40,031 bases of DNA from Brevundimonas diminuta ATCC 11568 (GTDB taxonomy: Bacteria > Pseudomonadota > Alphaproteobacteria > Caulobacterales > Caulobacteraceae), in NCBI RefSeq assembly GCF_000204035.1, contig NZ_GL883086.1, positions 571,354-611,384 on the forward strand, given 5' to 3'. The position numbers were made by a program, and so were the translations under genes. This document shows positions 25,688 through 34,156 of this stretch, one piece after another. The first letter of the stretch is position 1. Every line of letters starts with the position of its first letter. Under the pieces are notes generated by a model, which made no database searches, was not told the origin of the DNA, and saw only the letters and a program-made list of their open reading frames with translations.

Positions 25688-26478
25688 TTCCTTGCGTCTC
25701 CGCAGTCATAGGCTGCACAGTAGCGGCGCTTCATTTCGGCGTCGATGGCCGTGAAGTCCGGCTCTCCGTAAGCCGCGCGGGCCTCTGCTTCGGTGATCTG
25801 AGGCGCTTCTGTTCCCAGGACGAAACGATCCATGGCTTCCTTGGCCCATAGTCGAGCCATGCCGAGGGCCAAGGCCTCAGCCAGTTCCGCATCGGGCGGA
25901 AACAGCTCTGTGGCCCATGCCTGGACGGCCGTTCGACGGCTTTCCGGCAATTCATCCAGCCCCAGACGCTCGGCGACAGACGGGATGCCGACGGCTTCGA
26001 TGACTTCTCGGGCGTTGGCGAGTTGGGGAGCCGAAGGCTCCGGTCCGGTCCAGGGCGTTGTGGGAGGCGGGGCCGCGTCTTCTGGTTCTTCGAAATCGGC
26101 GGTGAAAGGCAGGCGAACCACGAACTTGGCCGGTGTCGCCACGCCGTTTACGCGGCGCGGCGTCAGACGATGGCGAAGAATGATGCGTTTGGCTGCATCG
26201 CCGAAACCCAGCCCTGTCGGCCGCTCGTCCTTGACCAGGCAGTTTTCGGGGCTGCCTTGGGGAGTGACCATGCACTCCAGGCTGACAGAGCCGTTCACGC
26301 CCAGATATGCGGCGAAGATGGGGTAGTCGTCGCCATCGACCTGGGGCGGAACAACCCAGGCCGGATTTTCGACGACGACGGGGAGCCGCTCAGGTCGGGC
26401 TTTGTCTTCGGCAAAGGCGGTCGCGCCTGACCCGACAATGATCGTGGCCAAGACTACCGCGCCGACTGCTCGATTCAT
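25684..26478 (-). CDS. Secreted cysteine-pair protein with TonB-C-like domain (first paralogue)
   Basis: A 264-residue protein beginning at ATG 26478 (MNRAVGAVVLATIIVGSGATAFAE), which gives a clear signal peptide; the longer frame has no signal and extends into the terminator. GGGAGG-like sequence precedes this start. The mature part has DDYPIFAAYLGVNGSVSLECMVTPQGSPENC, GLGFGDAAKRIILRHRLTPRRVNG and VVRLPF, a linker TPWTGPEPSAPQL, and the helical domain ending in MKRRYCAAYDCG. The first half resembles TonB C-terminal folds that bind periplasmic partners; the second half I do not recognise. It heads a three-gene paralogous operon. Confidence 0.75.
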   Translation of the reverse strand: MNRAVGAVVLATIIVGSGATAFAEDKARPERLPVVVENPAWVVPPQVDGDDYPIFAAYLGVNGSVSLECMVTPQGSPENCLVKDERPTGLGFGDAAKRIILRHRLTPRRVNGVATPAKFVVRLPFTADFEEPEDAAPPPTTPWTGPEPSAPQLANAREVIEAVGIPSVAERLGLDELPESRRTAVQAWATELFPPDAELAEALALGMARLWAKEAMDRFVLGTEAPQITEAEARAAYGEPDFTAIDAEMKRRYCAAYDCGDARK

Positions 26479-26481
26479 ACG

Positions 26482-26516
26482 AAAACGCCTCCCGCGCCTA
26501 GGTGGCACAGGAGGCG
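26482..26516 (-). terminator. Terminator of the acyl-CoA dehydrogenase gene
   Basis: On the minus strand a 7-bp stem (26510-26516 with 26486-26492) and a 17-base loop region are followed by TTTT (26482-26485). It ends four bases before the next gene, whose Shine-Dalgarno lies in the 3' arm, so it may also tune expression of the paralogue operon. Confidence 0.5.
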
Positions 26517-26545
26517 CTTTACGCTCAAGTTATATAGAACGGCGA

Positions 26546-28330
26546 TCAGCCCGCCAGCGCTTCGGCGCTCATGCGTTGCAGCAGGTCGCCGCCCTGTCCG
26601 ACGGCGGCCAGGCGGCTGGAGACGTGGCCCAGCGCATTGGCGGCGTAGACTTCATAGAGATCCAGCTTGCCCTGCAGCCACACGGCGTCGCCGTCATTGG
26701 CGTCCAGCTTCGCCTTGGCCGCCAGGGCGCCCTTGGCCAGCATCCAGCCGCCGACCACGTCGCCCATCAGTTTCAGATAGGCGTCAGCGCCCGCCAGAAC
26801 GTCGGCGGCGCGGGCCGGGTCCGACTTGGCGTCCAGCAGCCACAGGGTCGCGTCCTCGACCGCCTCGATAGCGGTGGCGAAACGCTCGACAGGCTTGCCG
26901 GCATAGAGGCGGTCGATCTGGGCCAGCGTCGCCTTCATCTCGGCGATCAGGGCCTTGGCCGACTCGCCGCCGTCCATCGACAGCTTGCGGCCCACCAGAT
27001 CCATCGCCTGAATGCCGTTTGTGCCTTCATAGATCGGGGTGATGCGGGCGTCGCGATAGTATTGGGCCGCGCCGGTTTCCTCGATGAAGCCCATGCCGCC
27101 GTGGACCTGAACGCCCAGGGAGGCGACCTCGCAGCCGACGTCCGTGGACCAGGCCTTGGCGATCGGGGTGAACAGGTCTTCGCGACCTTTCCACGCCTTG
27201 CGCTCTTCTTCGCTGGAGGCGTGACGGGCCAGGTCGGCGGCGACGCCGGTCGACAGGCAGATGGCGCGGGCGGCGGCGACCTTGGCCTTCATCACCGACA
27301 GCATCCGGCGCACGTCAGGGTGGTCGAAGATCGGGGCGTCCTTTTCGCCGGTCCACACGCTGCGGCCCTGACGGCGTTCCAGCGCATAGGCCAGGGCGTG
27401 CTGATAGGCGCGTTCGGCGATGCCCACGCCTTCGACGCCGACGGCCAGGCGGGCGGCGTTCATCATGACGAACATATGGGCCAGGCCCTGGTTCGGCTGA
27501 CCGACCAGTTCGGCGCGGGCGCCCTCATAGCTCATGACGCAGGTGGGCGAGGCGTGGATGCCCAGCTTGTGCTCGACGCCGACCGGGCGGAAGGCGTTGC
27601 GCTCGCCCAGAGAACCATCGGCGTTGACGGCGAACTTGGGCGTCAGGAACAGGCTGATGCCCTTGGGCCCCGCAGGCGCGTCGGGCAGGCGGGCCAGCAC
27701 CAGATGGACGATGTTGTCCGTGGCGTCGTGGTCGCCCCAGGTGATGAAGATCTTCTGGCCGGTCAGGGCGTATGTGCCGTCGCCGTTGGGAACCGCCGTC
27801 GCCGTCAGGGCGCCCAGGTCAGACCCGGCGTGCGGTTCGGTCAGCACCATGGCGCCGGTCCATTCGCCGCTGACCAGCTTGGGCAGATAGGTGGCCTTCT
27901 GATGTTCGTTGCCGACCTGCTCCAGCGCCTCGATGGAGGCCAGCGACAGCATGGGACACAGGCCGAAGGCCATGTTGGCGGCGTGGACGGTCTCATAGGC
28001 CGCCAGCTCCAGCGCCTTGGGCAGGGCCTGGCCTCCAGCCTCGACCGAGGCGGTCAGGCTGGTCCAGCCGCCCGCCGCGAACTGCTGATAGGCGTCGGCG
28101 AAGCCGGGCGCGGCCGTCACGGCGCCGTTGGCGTATTTGGCGCCCGCCAGGTCGCCGGGGCGGTTCAGCGGGGCCAGCACCTCTTCGGAAAACTGACCGG
28201 CGGCGTCCAGCACGGCCGAGGCGACGTCGGCGTCGTAATCGGGAAAGGCGCCGGTCGCCGCCACCTGGCCGATCCCGGCCACGGCGTCGAGGGCGAAGGC
28301 GATGTCACGGACGGGGGCGCGGTAGCTCAT
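26546..28330 (-). CDS. Acyl-CoA dehydrogenase, large C-terminal-domain type
   Basis: A 594-residue FAD enzyme that introduces a 2,3 double bond into an acyl-CoA in beta-oxidation or a related pathway. The FAD/substrate signatures are VLTEPHAGSDLGALTATAVPNGDGTYALTGQKIFITWGDHD in the middle and GGMGFIEETGAAQYYRDARITPIYEGTNGIQAMDL near residue 410-450. The extra C-terminal domain and length match the subgroup that includes DmdC-like methylmercaptopropionyl-CoA dehydrogenases; chain-length specificity is unknown. Electrons would go to ETF. It starts at ATG 28330, divergent from the Sua5 gene. The acyl-CoA ligase at 13-15 kb could supply substrates but is not adjacent. Confidence 0.95.
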   Translation of the reverse strand: MSYRAPVRDIAFALDAVAGIGQVAATGAFPDYDADVASAVLDAAGQFSEEVLAPLNRPGDLAGAKYANGAVTAAPGFADAYQQFAAGGWTSLTASVEAGGQALPKALELAAYETVHAANMAFGLCPMLSLASIEALEQVGNEHQKATYLPKLVSGEWTGAMVLTEPHAGSDLGALTATAVPNGDGTYALTGQKIFITWGDHDATDNIVHLVLARLPDAPAGPKGISLFLTPKFAVNADGSLGERNAFRPVGVEHKLGIHASPTCVMSYEGARAELVGQPNQGLAHMFVMMNAARLAVGVEGVGIAERAYQHALAYALERRQGRSVWTGEKDAPIFDHPDVRRMLSVMKAKVAAARAICLSTGVAADLARHASSEEERKAWKGREDLFTPIAKAWSTDVGCEVASLGVQVHGGMGFIEETGAAQYYRDARITPIYEGTNGIQAMDLVGRKLSMDGGESAKALIAEMKATLAQIDRLYAGKPVERFATAIEAVEDATLWLLDAKSDPARAADVLAGADAYLKLMGDVVGGWMLAKGALAAKAKLDANDGDAVWLQGKLDLYEVYAANALGHVSSRLAAVGQGGDLLQRMSAEALAG

Positions 28331-28467
28331 CGGTTATCCTCAGAAAGACGTTGCGCTTCTGTCGGCCGCCACGTCGCCGGGCGCAAGCCTGCTTGGACTT
28401 TGGTCGAGATTCCGCGCACTGTGGCCCCCTGTTTGAACGGCTGACGCCGCGTAAGGAAAGGCCGACT

Positions 28468-29406
28468 GTGCCCGCCGACCGACCCGCTAGAGGCGACAGC
28501 CCCGAAATCGCCGCCGAGGCGCTGAAAACGGGGCGTTTGGTCATCCTGCCGACCGAGACGGTCTATGGTCTGGCGGCCGACGCCTCCAACCCGCAAGCGG
28601 TGGCGCGAATCTTTGAGGCCAAGGGTCGGCCGCGCTTCAATCCCCTGATCGCTCATGTCGCCAACGCCGTGGACGCCGAGGCGATCGCCGTGTTCGACGC
28701 CAAGGCGCGCGCGCTGGCCGAGGCCTTCTGGCCGGGACCGCTGACCATTGTGGCCCCGGTGCGCGATCGCGAGCGGGTGTGTGATCTGGCGCGGGCGGGG
28801 CTGGACAGCGTGGCCGTGCGCGTGCCGGGCCATCCGCGCGCTCGGGCGGTCATCGGCGCCTTTGGCGGGCCAGTCGTCGCGCCCTCGGCCAACCGTTCGG
28901 GACGGCCCAGCCCGACGACTTTCGGCGACGCTCTGGAAGAGACGGGCCAGGCCGTCGGTGCGGCGGTAGACGGCGGCCCCTGCGCTGTGGGCGTGGAGAG
29001 CACCGTCGTCTCGGTGCTGGACGGTCAGGTCGCCCTGCTGCGTCCCGGTTCCGTCACGCGCGAAGAGATCGAGGCGGCCGCCGGGCCGCTGGCCGAAGGC
29101 GGGCAGGGGCACCGTTCGCCTGGCCGTCTGGCCCTGCATTATGCGCCCGACGCTCCGGTCCGGATCGAGGCGGACGGGGCGAGGGACGGCGAAATCCTGC
29201 TGGGTTTCGGCGCGGGCGTCGGCGATCCGCGTTGGAGCCTCAGCCCGAGCGGCGACCTGCGCGAGGCGGCGGCCAATCTGTTCCGCTTGCTGCGTGAGGC
29301 GGATCGCTCAAAGCCTTCGGGGATCGCGGTATCGCCCATTCCGGCCAAGGGGCTGGGCGAGGCGATCAACGACCGCCTGCGTCGCGCGGCGGGCTTCGTC
29401 GGCTAG
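28468..29406 (+). CDS. L-threonylcarbamoyladenylate synthase, Sua5 type
   Basis: A 312-residue enzyme that makes threonylcarbamoyl-AMP from threonine, bicarbonate and ATP, for t6A at position 37 of ANN-decoding tRNAs. The YrdC domain is complete (TGRLVILPTETVYGLAADA, KGRPRFNPL, WPGPLTIV, VAVRVPGHP, APSANRSGRPSPT, GVESTVV, LRPG). The C-terminal Sua5 domain (~residues 200-312: SPGRLALHYAPDAPV...GLGEAINDRLRRAA) marks the long Sua5 form, not short TsaC. The start is GTG 28468, with AAGGAA nine bases upstream. Its TAG shares CTAG with the convergent patatin stop. Confidence 0.95.
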   Translation: MPADRPARGDSPEIAAEALKTGRLVILPTETVYGLAADASNPQAVARIFEAKGRPRFNPLIAHVANAVDAEAIAVFDAKARALAEAFWPGPLTIVAPVRDRERVCDLARAGLDSVAVRVPGHPRARAVIGAFGGPVVAPSANRSGRPSPTTFGDALEETGQAVGAAVDGGPCAVGVESTVVSVLDGQVALLRPGSVTREEIEAAAGPLAEGGQGHRSPGRLALHYAPDAPVRIEADGARDGEILLGFGAGVGDPRWSLSPSGDLREAAANLFRLLREADRSKPSGIAVSPIPAKGLGEAINDRLRRAAGFVG

Positions 29407-30425
29407 AGGAACCGCGCCTTTACATCCACGCTTGACGCCTTGCCGACCTTGGGCAGGCAGGTCTCAAGCCAGGTGTCGGCCGCTGTCCGGCCGTGCTGTT
29501 TCAACTCGTTCAGATAGCTCCACTCCGTGTCGAATTTGGAGTGAAGCGACTGGCCTCCCAGCCATTCGTCGGCCTCGATGACGTGGATGCGGATGCCGCG
29601 TCGACGGTCTTCGCCGGGCTTCAGCTTGCCCTCGGCGATCAGATCCTGAACGAAGGCGACGGCTCTCAGTTCGGCGACCAGCGGGGCGTTGAAGACGATC
29701 TCGTTCAGACGGTCGTTGATGTCGCCCGCCTCGCGCGGCGTCTCGTCACGCTGGAACGGATTGAGCGGCAGCAGCAGAATATCGTCCGGCGTGTCCGTAT
29801 AGAACAGCGGCCACAACGCCGGATTGGCCAGGTATCCGCCGTCCCAATAAGGCTCGCCCTCGATCTCTACCGCCTGAAACAACTGGGGCAGGCAGGCCGA
29901 AGCCAGCAGCACCTCAGGCGCCATTTCCTCGGACTTGAAGATGCGCGAACGGCCCGCACGCACCGCCGTCGTCGAGACGAACATCTGGATGGATGAGGCG
30001 CGCAGGGCCTCGAAATCCACTGCCGTCTCCAGCACCCGGCGCAGCGGGTTCAGGTTGAACGGGTTGAAGGAATAGGGGCTCATCGACAGGGCCAGCGTCT
30101 GCCCCGCCTGCCACATCGGCGTGCCCTTCAACCAGTCAGGCGTCAGGGCCTTGGACCAGACGGCGCTGTCGCCGAAGACGTTGCGTCCGCCGGACTGGTT
30201 CACTTCGCGCCACAGGGTGTCCAGCGCCTCGCGCCCGCCTTCGGCGCCGCCGCGTTCCAGTCCGGTGATCAGGGCGGCGGCGTTCATCGCTCCGGCCGAG
30301 GCGGCTGTGGCCGCGCGCACGTCCAACACATCGGCCTCAAGCAGCCGATCCAGCACGCCCCATTGAAAGGCGCCGTGCGCTCCGCCGCCCTGTAGGGCCA
30401 GACAGACAGGTTTGCGTTTCGCCAT
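29403..30425 (-). CDS. Patatin-like phospholipase
   Basis: A 340-residue bacterial patatin, a Ser-Asp dyad lipid acyl hydrolase. The oxyanion motif GGGAHGAF is at 13-20, the nucleophile Ser43 lies in AASAGAMNA, and the catalytic Asp195 is in YWDGGYLANP. The residue before the nucleophile elbow is Ala where G-x-S-x-G has Gly, a change that some patatins show. No signal peptide is present, so it is probably cytosolic or injected, possibly acting on phospholipid or on PHB granules; the PHB idea comes only from the next gene being a hydroxybutyrate dehydrogenase. The stop overlaps the Sua5 stop. It lies 40 bases downstream of the dehydrogenase gene on the same strand. Confidence 0.92.
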   Translation of the reverse strand: MAKRKPVCLALQGGGAHGAFQWGVLDRLLEADVLDVRAATAASAGAMNAAALITGLERGGAEGGREALDTLWREVNQSGGRNVFGDSAVWSKALTPDWLKGTPMWQAGQTLALSMSPYSFNPFNLNPLRRVLETAVDFEALRASSIQMFVSTTAVRAGRSRIFKSEEMAPEVLLASACLPQLFQAVEIEGEPYWDGGYLANPALWPLFYTDTPDDILLLPLNPFQRDETPREAGDINDRLNEIVFNAPLVAELRAVAFVQDLIAEGKLKPGEDRRRGIRIHVIEADEWLGGQSLHSKFDTEWSYLNELKQHGRTAADTWLETCLPKVGKASSVDVKARFL

Positions 30426-30465
30426 CAGCCTCTCCGTCTTTCGGCCCGTGCGGGCGCCATCAAGG

Positions 30466-31254
30466 CTATTGGGCCGTCCAGCCGCCGTCGACGGAGAAGT
30501 GGGCGCCGTTGGCCGAGGCGCCGAGATCCGACGCCAGATAGAGGAAGATGCCCGCCAGTTCGTCGGTCGTGACGAAGCGCTTGGTCGGTTGCGAGCCGAG
30601 AATGACGTTCTTCATCACGTCTTCCTCACTCATGTTGCGGGTGCGGGCCTGATCCTGAATCTGCTTGGTGACGATCGGCGTCTCGACAAAGCCGGGGCAG
30701 ATGGCGTTGCAGGTGATGTTCTCCTGCGCCAGCTCCAGCGCAACCGTCTTGGTGAAGCCGATCACGCCGTGCTTGGCGGCGACATAGGCGGACTTGAACG
30801 GGCTGGCGACCAAGCCGTGCGCCGAGGCGACGTTGATGATCCGTCCGCGACCCTGGGCCTTCATGATCGGGATAGCCGCCTTGGTCGCGTAGAAAGTCGA
30901 GGACAGGTTGATGGCGATGATCTTTTCCCACGCATCGGCGGGGAAGTTCTCGACCGCTTCGACGTGCTGGATGCCGGCGTTGTTGACCAGGATGTCGAGG
31001 CGGCCCAACTCGCGCTGCGCCGTGGCGATCATGTCCTCGATCTGATCCGGTTGGGTCATGTCCGCGGGGTGATAAAGGACGTGCACGCCGGTTTCGGCAG
31101 CCAGGTCCGCGCGCGTCGTCTCAATGGCCTCGGCGTCGCCCAGGCCGTTCAGCATCACGTCGCCGCCGCATAGGGCCACGGCCCGCGCAAACGCCAGACC
31201 GATACCCGAGGTCGAGCCGGTGACGACCGCGACGCGGCCTTTGAGATCGTTCAT
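30466..31254 (-). CDS. 3-hydroxybutyrate dehydrogenase (SDR family)
   Basis: A 262-residue short-chain dehydrogenase. NAD-binding is shown by VAVVTGSTSGIGLAFA and VNNAGIQHV. The catalytic residues are Ser in NVASAHGLVASP and Tyr-x-x-x-Lys in SAYVAAKHGVIGF. CNAICPGFVETPIV and the C-terminal HFSVDGGWTAQ are typical of D-3-hydroxybutyrate dehydrogenases, which interconvert 3-hydroxybutyrate and acetoacetate in PHB and ketone-body use. I prefer ATG 31254 (MNDLKGR); ATG 31263 would add three residues. A TTGC/GCAA element lies upstream at 31288-31301. The patatin gene is downstream on the same strand. Confidence 0.88.
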   Translation of the reverse strand: MNDLKGRVAVVTGSTSGIGLAFARAVALCGGDVMLNGLGDAEAIETTRADLAAETGVHVLYHPADMTQPDQIEDMIATAQRELGRLDILVNNAGIQHVEAVENFPADAWEKIIAINLSSTFYATKAAIPIMKAQGRGRIINVASAHGLVASPFKSAYVAAKHGVIGFTKTVALELAQENITCNAICPGFVETPIVTKQIQDQARTRNMSEEDVMKNVILGSQPTKRFVTTDELAGIFLYLASDLGASANGAHFSVDGGWTAQ

Positions 31255-31287
31255 CGCGAACATGACAGAAGGAACCCGTGGAAGATG

Positions 31288-31301
31288 TTGCTGCAACGCA
31301 A
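31288..31301. promoter_or_regulatory. TTGC-N6-GCAA element upstream of hydroxybutyrate dehydrogenase
   Basis: The element reads ttgctgcaacgcaa on the plus strand, 34-47 bases upstream of the dehydrogenase start. It resembles the TGCA-rich sites bound by the PHB regulator PhaR in some alphaproteobacteria. Given the target gene this is suggestive, but it is a by-eye match. Confidence 0.25.
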
Positions 31302-31328
31302 CCTAACCGCAGTCGTTCAATCTGGCGA

Positions 31329-32102
31329 TCAGGAATTTCCTTCCCTGATGAATATCCAGTCCGTGTCCGTCGAAAGACTCTTGTCGAAGCGATAGCCGTC
31401 ACGATCGAAGGCTTTCAGATCCTCGACCTTCTCCAGCCTATTCTCGATGGCGAAGCGGGCCATGCCGCCGCGGGCCTTCTTGGCGTAGAAGGAGATGATG
31501 CGGGCCTCGCCGTCCTTCTTTTCCTTGAAGTGGGGAGTGACGACCGGCAGCTTCAGCGCCCGAGCATCGACCGCGCCGAAATATTCGTGGCTGGCCAGGT
31601 TCACGAACGTCTGCTCGGCCAGTTTTCCGGCGTCCTCGTTCAGGCGCAGCGAAATCCGCTCGCCCCAGAAGTCGTACAGGGTGGAGCCGCGCTTGGTCTT
31701 CAGACGGATGCCCATTTCTAGCCGATAGGGCTGAATCGCATCCAGCGGCCGCAGCAGACCATAGAAGCCCGACAGGATGCGCAGGTGATCCTGCGCCCAG
31801 TTCAGGTCGTCGACCGACAGTGTGCGCGCCGACAGCCCGTCATAGACATCGCCGGCGAAGGCGAAGACGGCCTGGAGCGCGCCTTCCGACGCATCGTTGT
31901 CGAAGGCCTGAAAGCGCTGATAGTTCAACTCGGCCAGGGCGTCGGAAATGGACATCAAGCGGCGTAGGTCCGCACGGCTGAGTTCGCGCGTCACCTTGGC
32001 CAGTTCGGCGGTCTCATCGGCGCATCGCCTCGGCGTCACGGGGGCGTCGATAGCGGGCGGATTGAAGTCCAGCTTTTTGGCCGGGGACAGGACGATCAAC
32101 AA
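31329..32102 (-). CDS. yaaA: YaaA/DUF328 peroxide-stress protein
   Basis: A 257-residue homologue of E. coli YaaA, which limits intracellular free iron and oxidative DNA damage during peroxide stress. The conserved regions are all present: LIVLSPAKKLDF at the N-terminus, AFAGDVYDGL, HLRILSGFYGLLRPLD, IQPYRLEMG, FVNLASHEYF, and IISFYAKKARGGMARF with a C-terminal FDRDGY. I start at TTG 32102 because it gives the family N-terminus MLIVLSPAK, and GGAG lies nine bases upstream; the ATG at 32141 would add an unrelated extension. It is probably not in an operon with the flanking genes. Confidence 0.93.
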   Translation of the reverse strand: MLIVLSPAKKLDFNPPAIDAPVTPRRCADETAELAKVTRELSRADLRRLMSISDALAELNYQRFQAFDNDASEGALQAVFAFAGDVYDGLSARTLSVDDLNWAQDHLRILSGFYGLLRPLDAIQPYRLEMGIRLKTKRGSTLYDFWGERISLRLNEDAGKLAEQTFVNLASHEYFGAVDARALKLPVVTPHFKEKKDGEARIISFYAKKARGGMARFAIENRLEKVEDLKAFDRDGYRFDKSLSTDTDWIFIREGNS

Positions 32103-32197
32103 GACGATCGACTCCGTATGCGTCTCAAGAGCGGGCCTCATAGGCCGCTTCCACGAGGTTTTGAACCGCGAGAAACGTCACATACGGTCGCAAGCCC

Positions 32198-33601
32198 TCA
32201 AAAAAGAACCGCTGGATTCATGATCCGCTGCGGATCGATGGCCTGACGGATCGCCTGCATCGTGGCGACCTCAAGCGGCGATTTATAGCGACGGGCCTCG
32301 TCGGTTTTCAGCCGCCCCAGCCCGTGTTCAGCCGAAATCGAGCCGTCATAGCGAGCGACCACATCGTGGATGACCTCGGACCCTTCCATCCAGCGCGCGA
32401 TGAAGGCGGCCACGTCCTCACCCACGCCGGGGATCACATCATAGTGAAGATTGCCGTCGCCGACGTGGCCGAAGACCGACACCCGGCAGCCGGGATGGAA
32501 TTTTTCAACCGCCGCCGTCGCCTCGTCGATGAAGTCCGCGATTCGCGAGACGGGAACCGAGACGTCGTGTTTCCATCCGCCGCCTTCGGGCTTGAGGGCG
32601 GCCGAATGCTCTTCGCGCAGACGCCAGAATTCAGCCTTCTGGGCGTCGTTCTGGGCGATGGCGGCGTCGACGATCAGGCCTTCCTCGAAGGCGGCGGTCA
32701 GCAGGCGCTCCATCGCCGCCTCGGCGCCGTCCGGCTCGCCCGAGGCCAGCTCGATCAGCACATACCAGGGCGGCGTGGTTTCCAGAGGTTCACGCGTGTC
32801 GGGGATGTTCTTCAGCACCAGGCTCATGCCCAGCCGCTTCATCAGCTCGAAGGCCTCGACCCCGCCGCCGGTCTCGGCCTTGGCGCGGGCCAGCAACACG
32901 ACCGCGTCGTGGTGGCTCTCCAGCCCGACGATGGCAGTGGCGCGGCTGCGCATGATGGGAAACAGCTTCAGCGTCGCGGCTGTGATGACGCCCAGGGTGC
33001 CTTCGGCGCCGATGAACATCTGCTTCAGGTCATAGCCGGTGTTGTCCTTGCGCAGTCGCTTCAGGCCGTTGAACACCTGACCATCGGGCATGACCGCTTC
33101 GATGCCCAGCACCAGGTCGCGCATCATGCCGTAGCGCAGGACGGCGGTGCCCCCCGCATTGGTCGAGATGACGCCGCCGATGGTGGCCGAGCCCTCGGCC
33201 GCGAGGCTGAGGGGAAAGAAGCGGTCCTTTTCCTTGGCCAGTTCCTGCGCCTCCAGCAAGGTCACGCCCGCCTCGACCGTCATGGCGTCGTCCAGCGGCG
33301 TCACGTCGCGCACGGTCCGCAGCTTGCGCGTGGACAGCAGCACCTCGCCGTAAGGGATCTGACCGCCGACCAGGCCCGTGCCGCCGCCTTGCGTCACTAT
33401 GGCTGTGCCGTGACGGGCGCAAATCTCGACGGCGCGGGCGACTTCTTGGGTCGTGCGCGGTTGCAGCAGCAGCGGGGTCTCGCCGGTCCAGCGGCCGCGC
33501 CACTCAGTCAGCCACGGCGCCATCTCGGCGGCGTCTTGCGTCCAGGCGCCGGGCAGGGCGGCCTTGAGTTCAGCGAGGGATTCTGGCGTCGGGAGGGTCA
33601 T
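32198..33601 (-). CDS. FAD-linked 2-hydroxyacid dehydrogenase, GlcD/D-2HG type
   Basis: A 467-residue flavoprotein. The FAD-binding PCMH domain is recognised by [52 protein letters not shown] and [12 protein letters not shown]. The C-terminal catalytic domain has [11 protein letters not shown] (metal-binding His) and [11 protein letters not shown]. The family oxidises D-lactate, glycolate or D-2-hydroxyglutarate, passing electrons to quinone, cytochrome or ETF; single-subunit architecture without glcE/glcF neighbours favours D-lactate or D-2-hydroxyglutarate. The start is ATG 33601 ([12 protein letters not shown]); the longer frame is antisense to the Nudix region. Confidence 0.92.
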   Translation of the reverse strand: MTLPTPESLAELKAALPGAWTQDAAEMAPWLTEWRGRWTGETPLLLQPRTTQEVARAVEICARHGTAIVTQGGGTGLVGGQIPYGEVLLSTRKLRTVRDVTPLDDAMTVEAGVTLLEAQELAKEKDRFFPLSLAAEGSATIGGVISTNAGGTAVLRYGMMRDLVLGIEAVMPDGQVFNGLKRLRKDNTGYDLKQMFIGAEGTLGVITAATLKLFPIMRSRATAIVGLESHHDAVVLLARAKAETGGGVEAFELMKRLGMSLVLKNIPDTREPLETTPPWYVLIELASGEPDGAEAAMERLLTAAFEEGLIVDAAIAQNDAQKAEFWRLREEHSAALKPEGGGWKHDVSVPVSRIADFIDEATAAVEKFHPGCRVSVFGHVGDGNLHYDVIPGVGEDVAAFIARWMEGSEVIHDVVARYDGSISAEHGLGRLKTDEARRYKSPLEVATMQAIRQAIDPQRIMNPAVLF

Positions 33602-33678
33602 ATCGGCCTTGTGGCAAAAGGCGGCCCGTGGTGGAAGCGCAAAACCATGCCTTCTGGCGGTCAATCTGGGGGCAAAAT

Positions 33679-34113
33679 ATGATTCCGACACCGGCCGTGG
33701 GCGTGGTGTGCCTCAAGGGCGAGGAAGTGCTGCTGATCCGTCGCGGCACGCCGCCGCGCGTGGGCGAATGGAGCCTGCCCGGCGGCCGCTTGGAGCCAGG
33801 CGAGCGCCTGGCCGCCGCCGCTCTTCGCGAACTGCGAGAGGAAACCGGCGTCGAGGCGGATCTGATTGGCCTGATCGATGTTGTGGATGGGCTGTTTCCA
33901 GAGGCGGGGCGACATTATGTCCTGATCGACTACGCCGCGCGTTGGACGTCGGGCGTGGTCGTTGCGGGCGATGACGCCGCCGATGCAGGCTTTTTCCCGC
34001 TCGAGACGGCCCTGACCATGGTCGACTGGGAAGAGACGCGACGCATCATTCGTATGGCGCGGCGAATGGCTGACGCGGATGTCATGCTGACGGAACCGGA
34101 TTCTGTGGCGTGA
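33679..34113 (+). CDS. Nudix hydrolase
   Basis: A 144-residue Nudix protein that cleaves a nucleoside diphosphate linked to another group. The Nudix box is complete: [24 protein letters not shown] (G-x5-E-x7-REUxEExGU). The surrounding fold ([17 protein letters not shown] before it and [11 protein letters not shown] after it) resembles ADP-ribose or NADH pyrophosphatases, but the substrate cannot be told. I choose ATG 33679, preceded by GGGGG; GTG 33628 would overlap the divergent promoter region. Only 77 bases separate it from the divergent FAD dehydrogenase gene. Confidence 0.9.
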   Translation: MIPTPAVGVVCLKGEEVLLIRRGTPPRVGEWSLPGGRLEPGERLAAAALRELREETGVEADLIGLIDVVDGLFPEAGRHYVLIDYAARWTSGVVVAGDDAADAGFFPLETALTMVDWEETRRIIRMARRMADADVMLTEPDSVA

Positions 34114-34156
34114 CGCACCCCGGGCGGCTAAGCTCTTTCTCCAACCGGAGGGCCTA

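Noticed and set aside
26402-28444. Long open frame of 680 codons on the plus strand opposite the acyl-CoA dehydrogenase
   Set aside because: The minus-strand gene has complete family motifs; the plus frame is Gly/His/Gln-rich with no recognisable domain and crosses a terminator.
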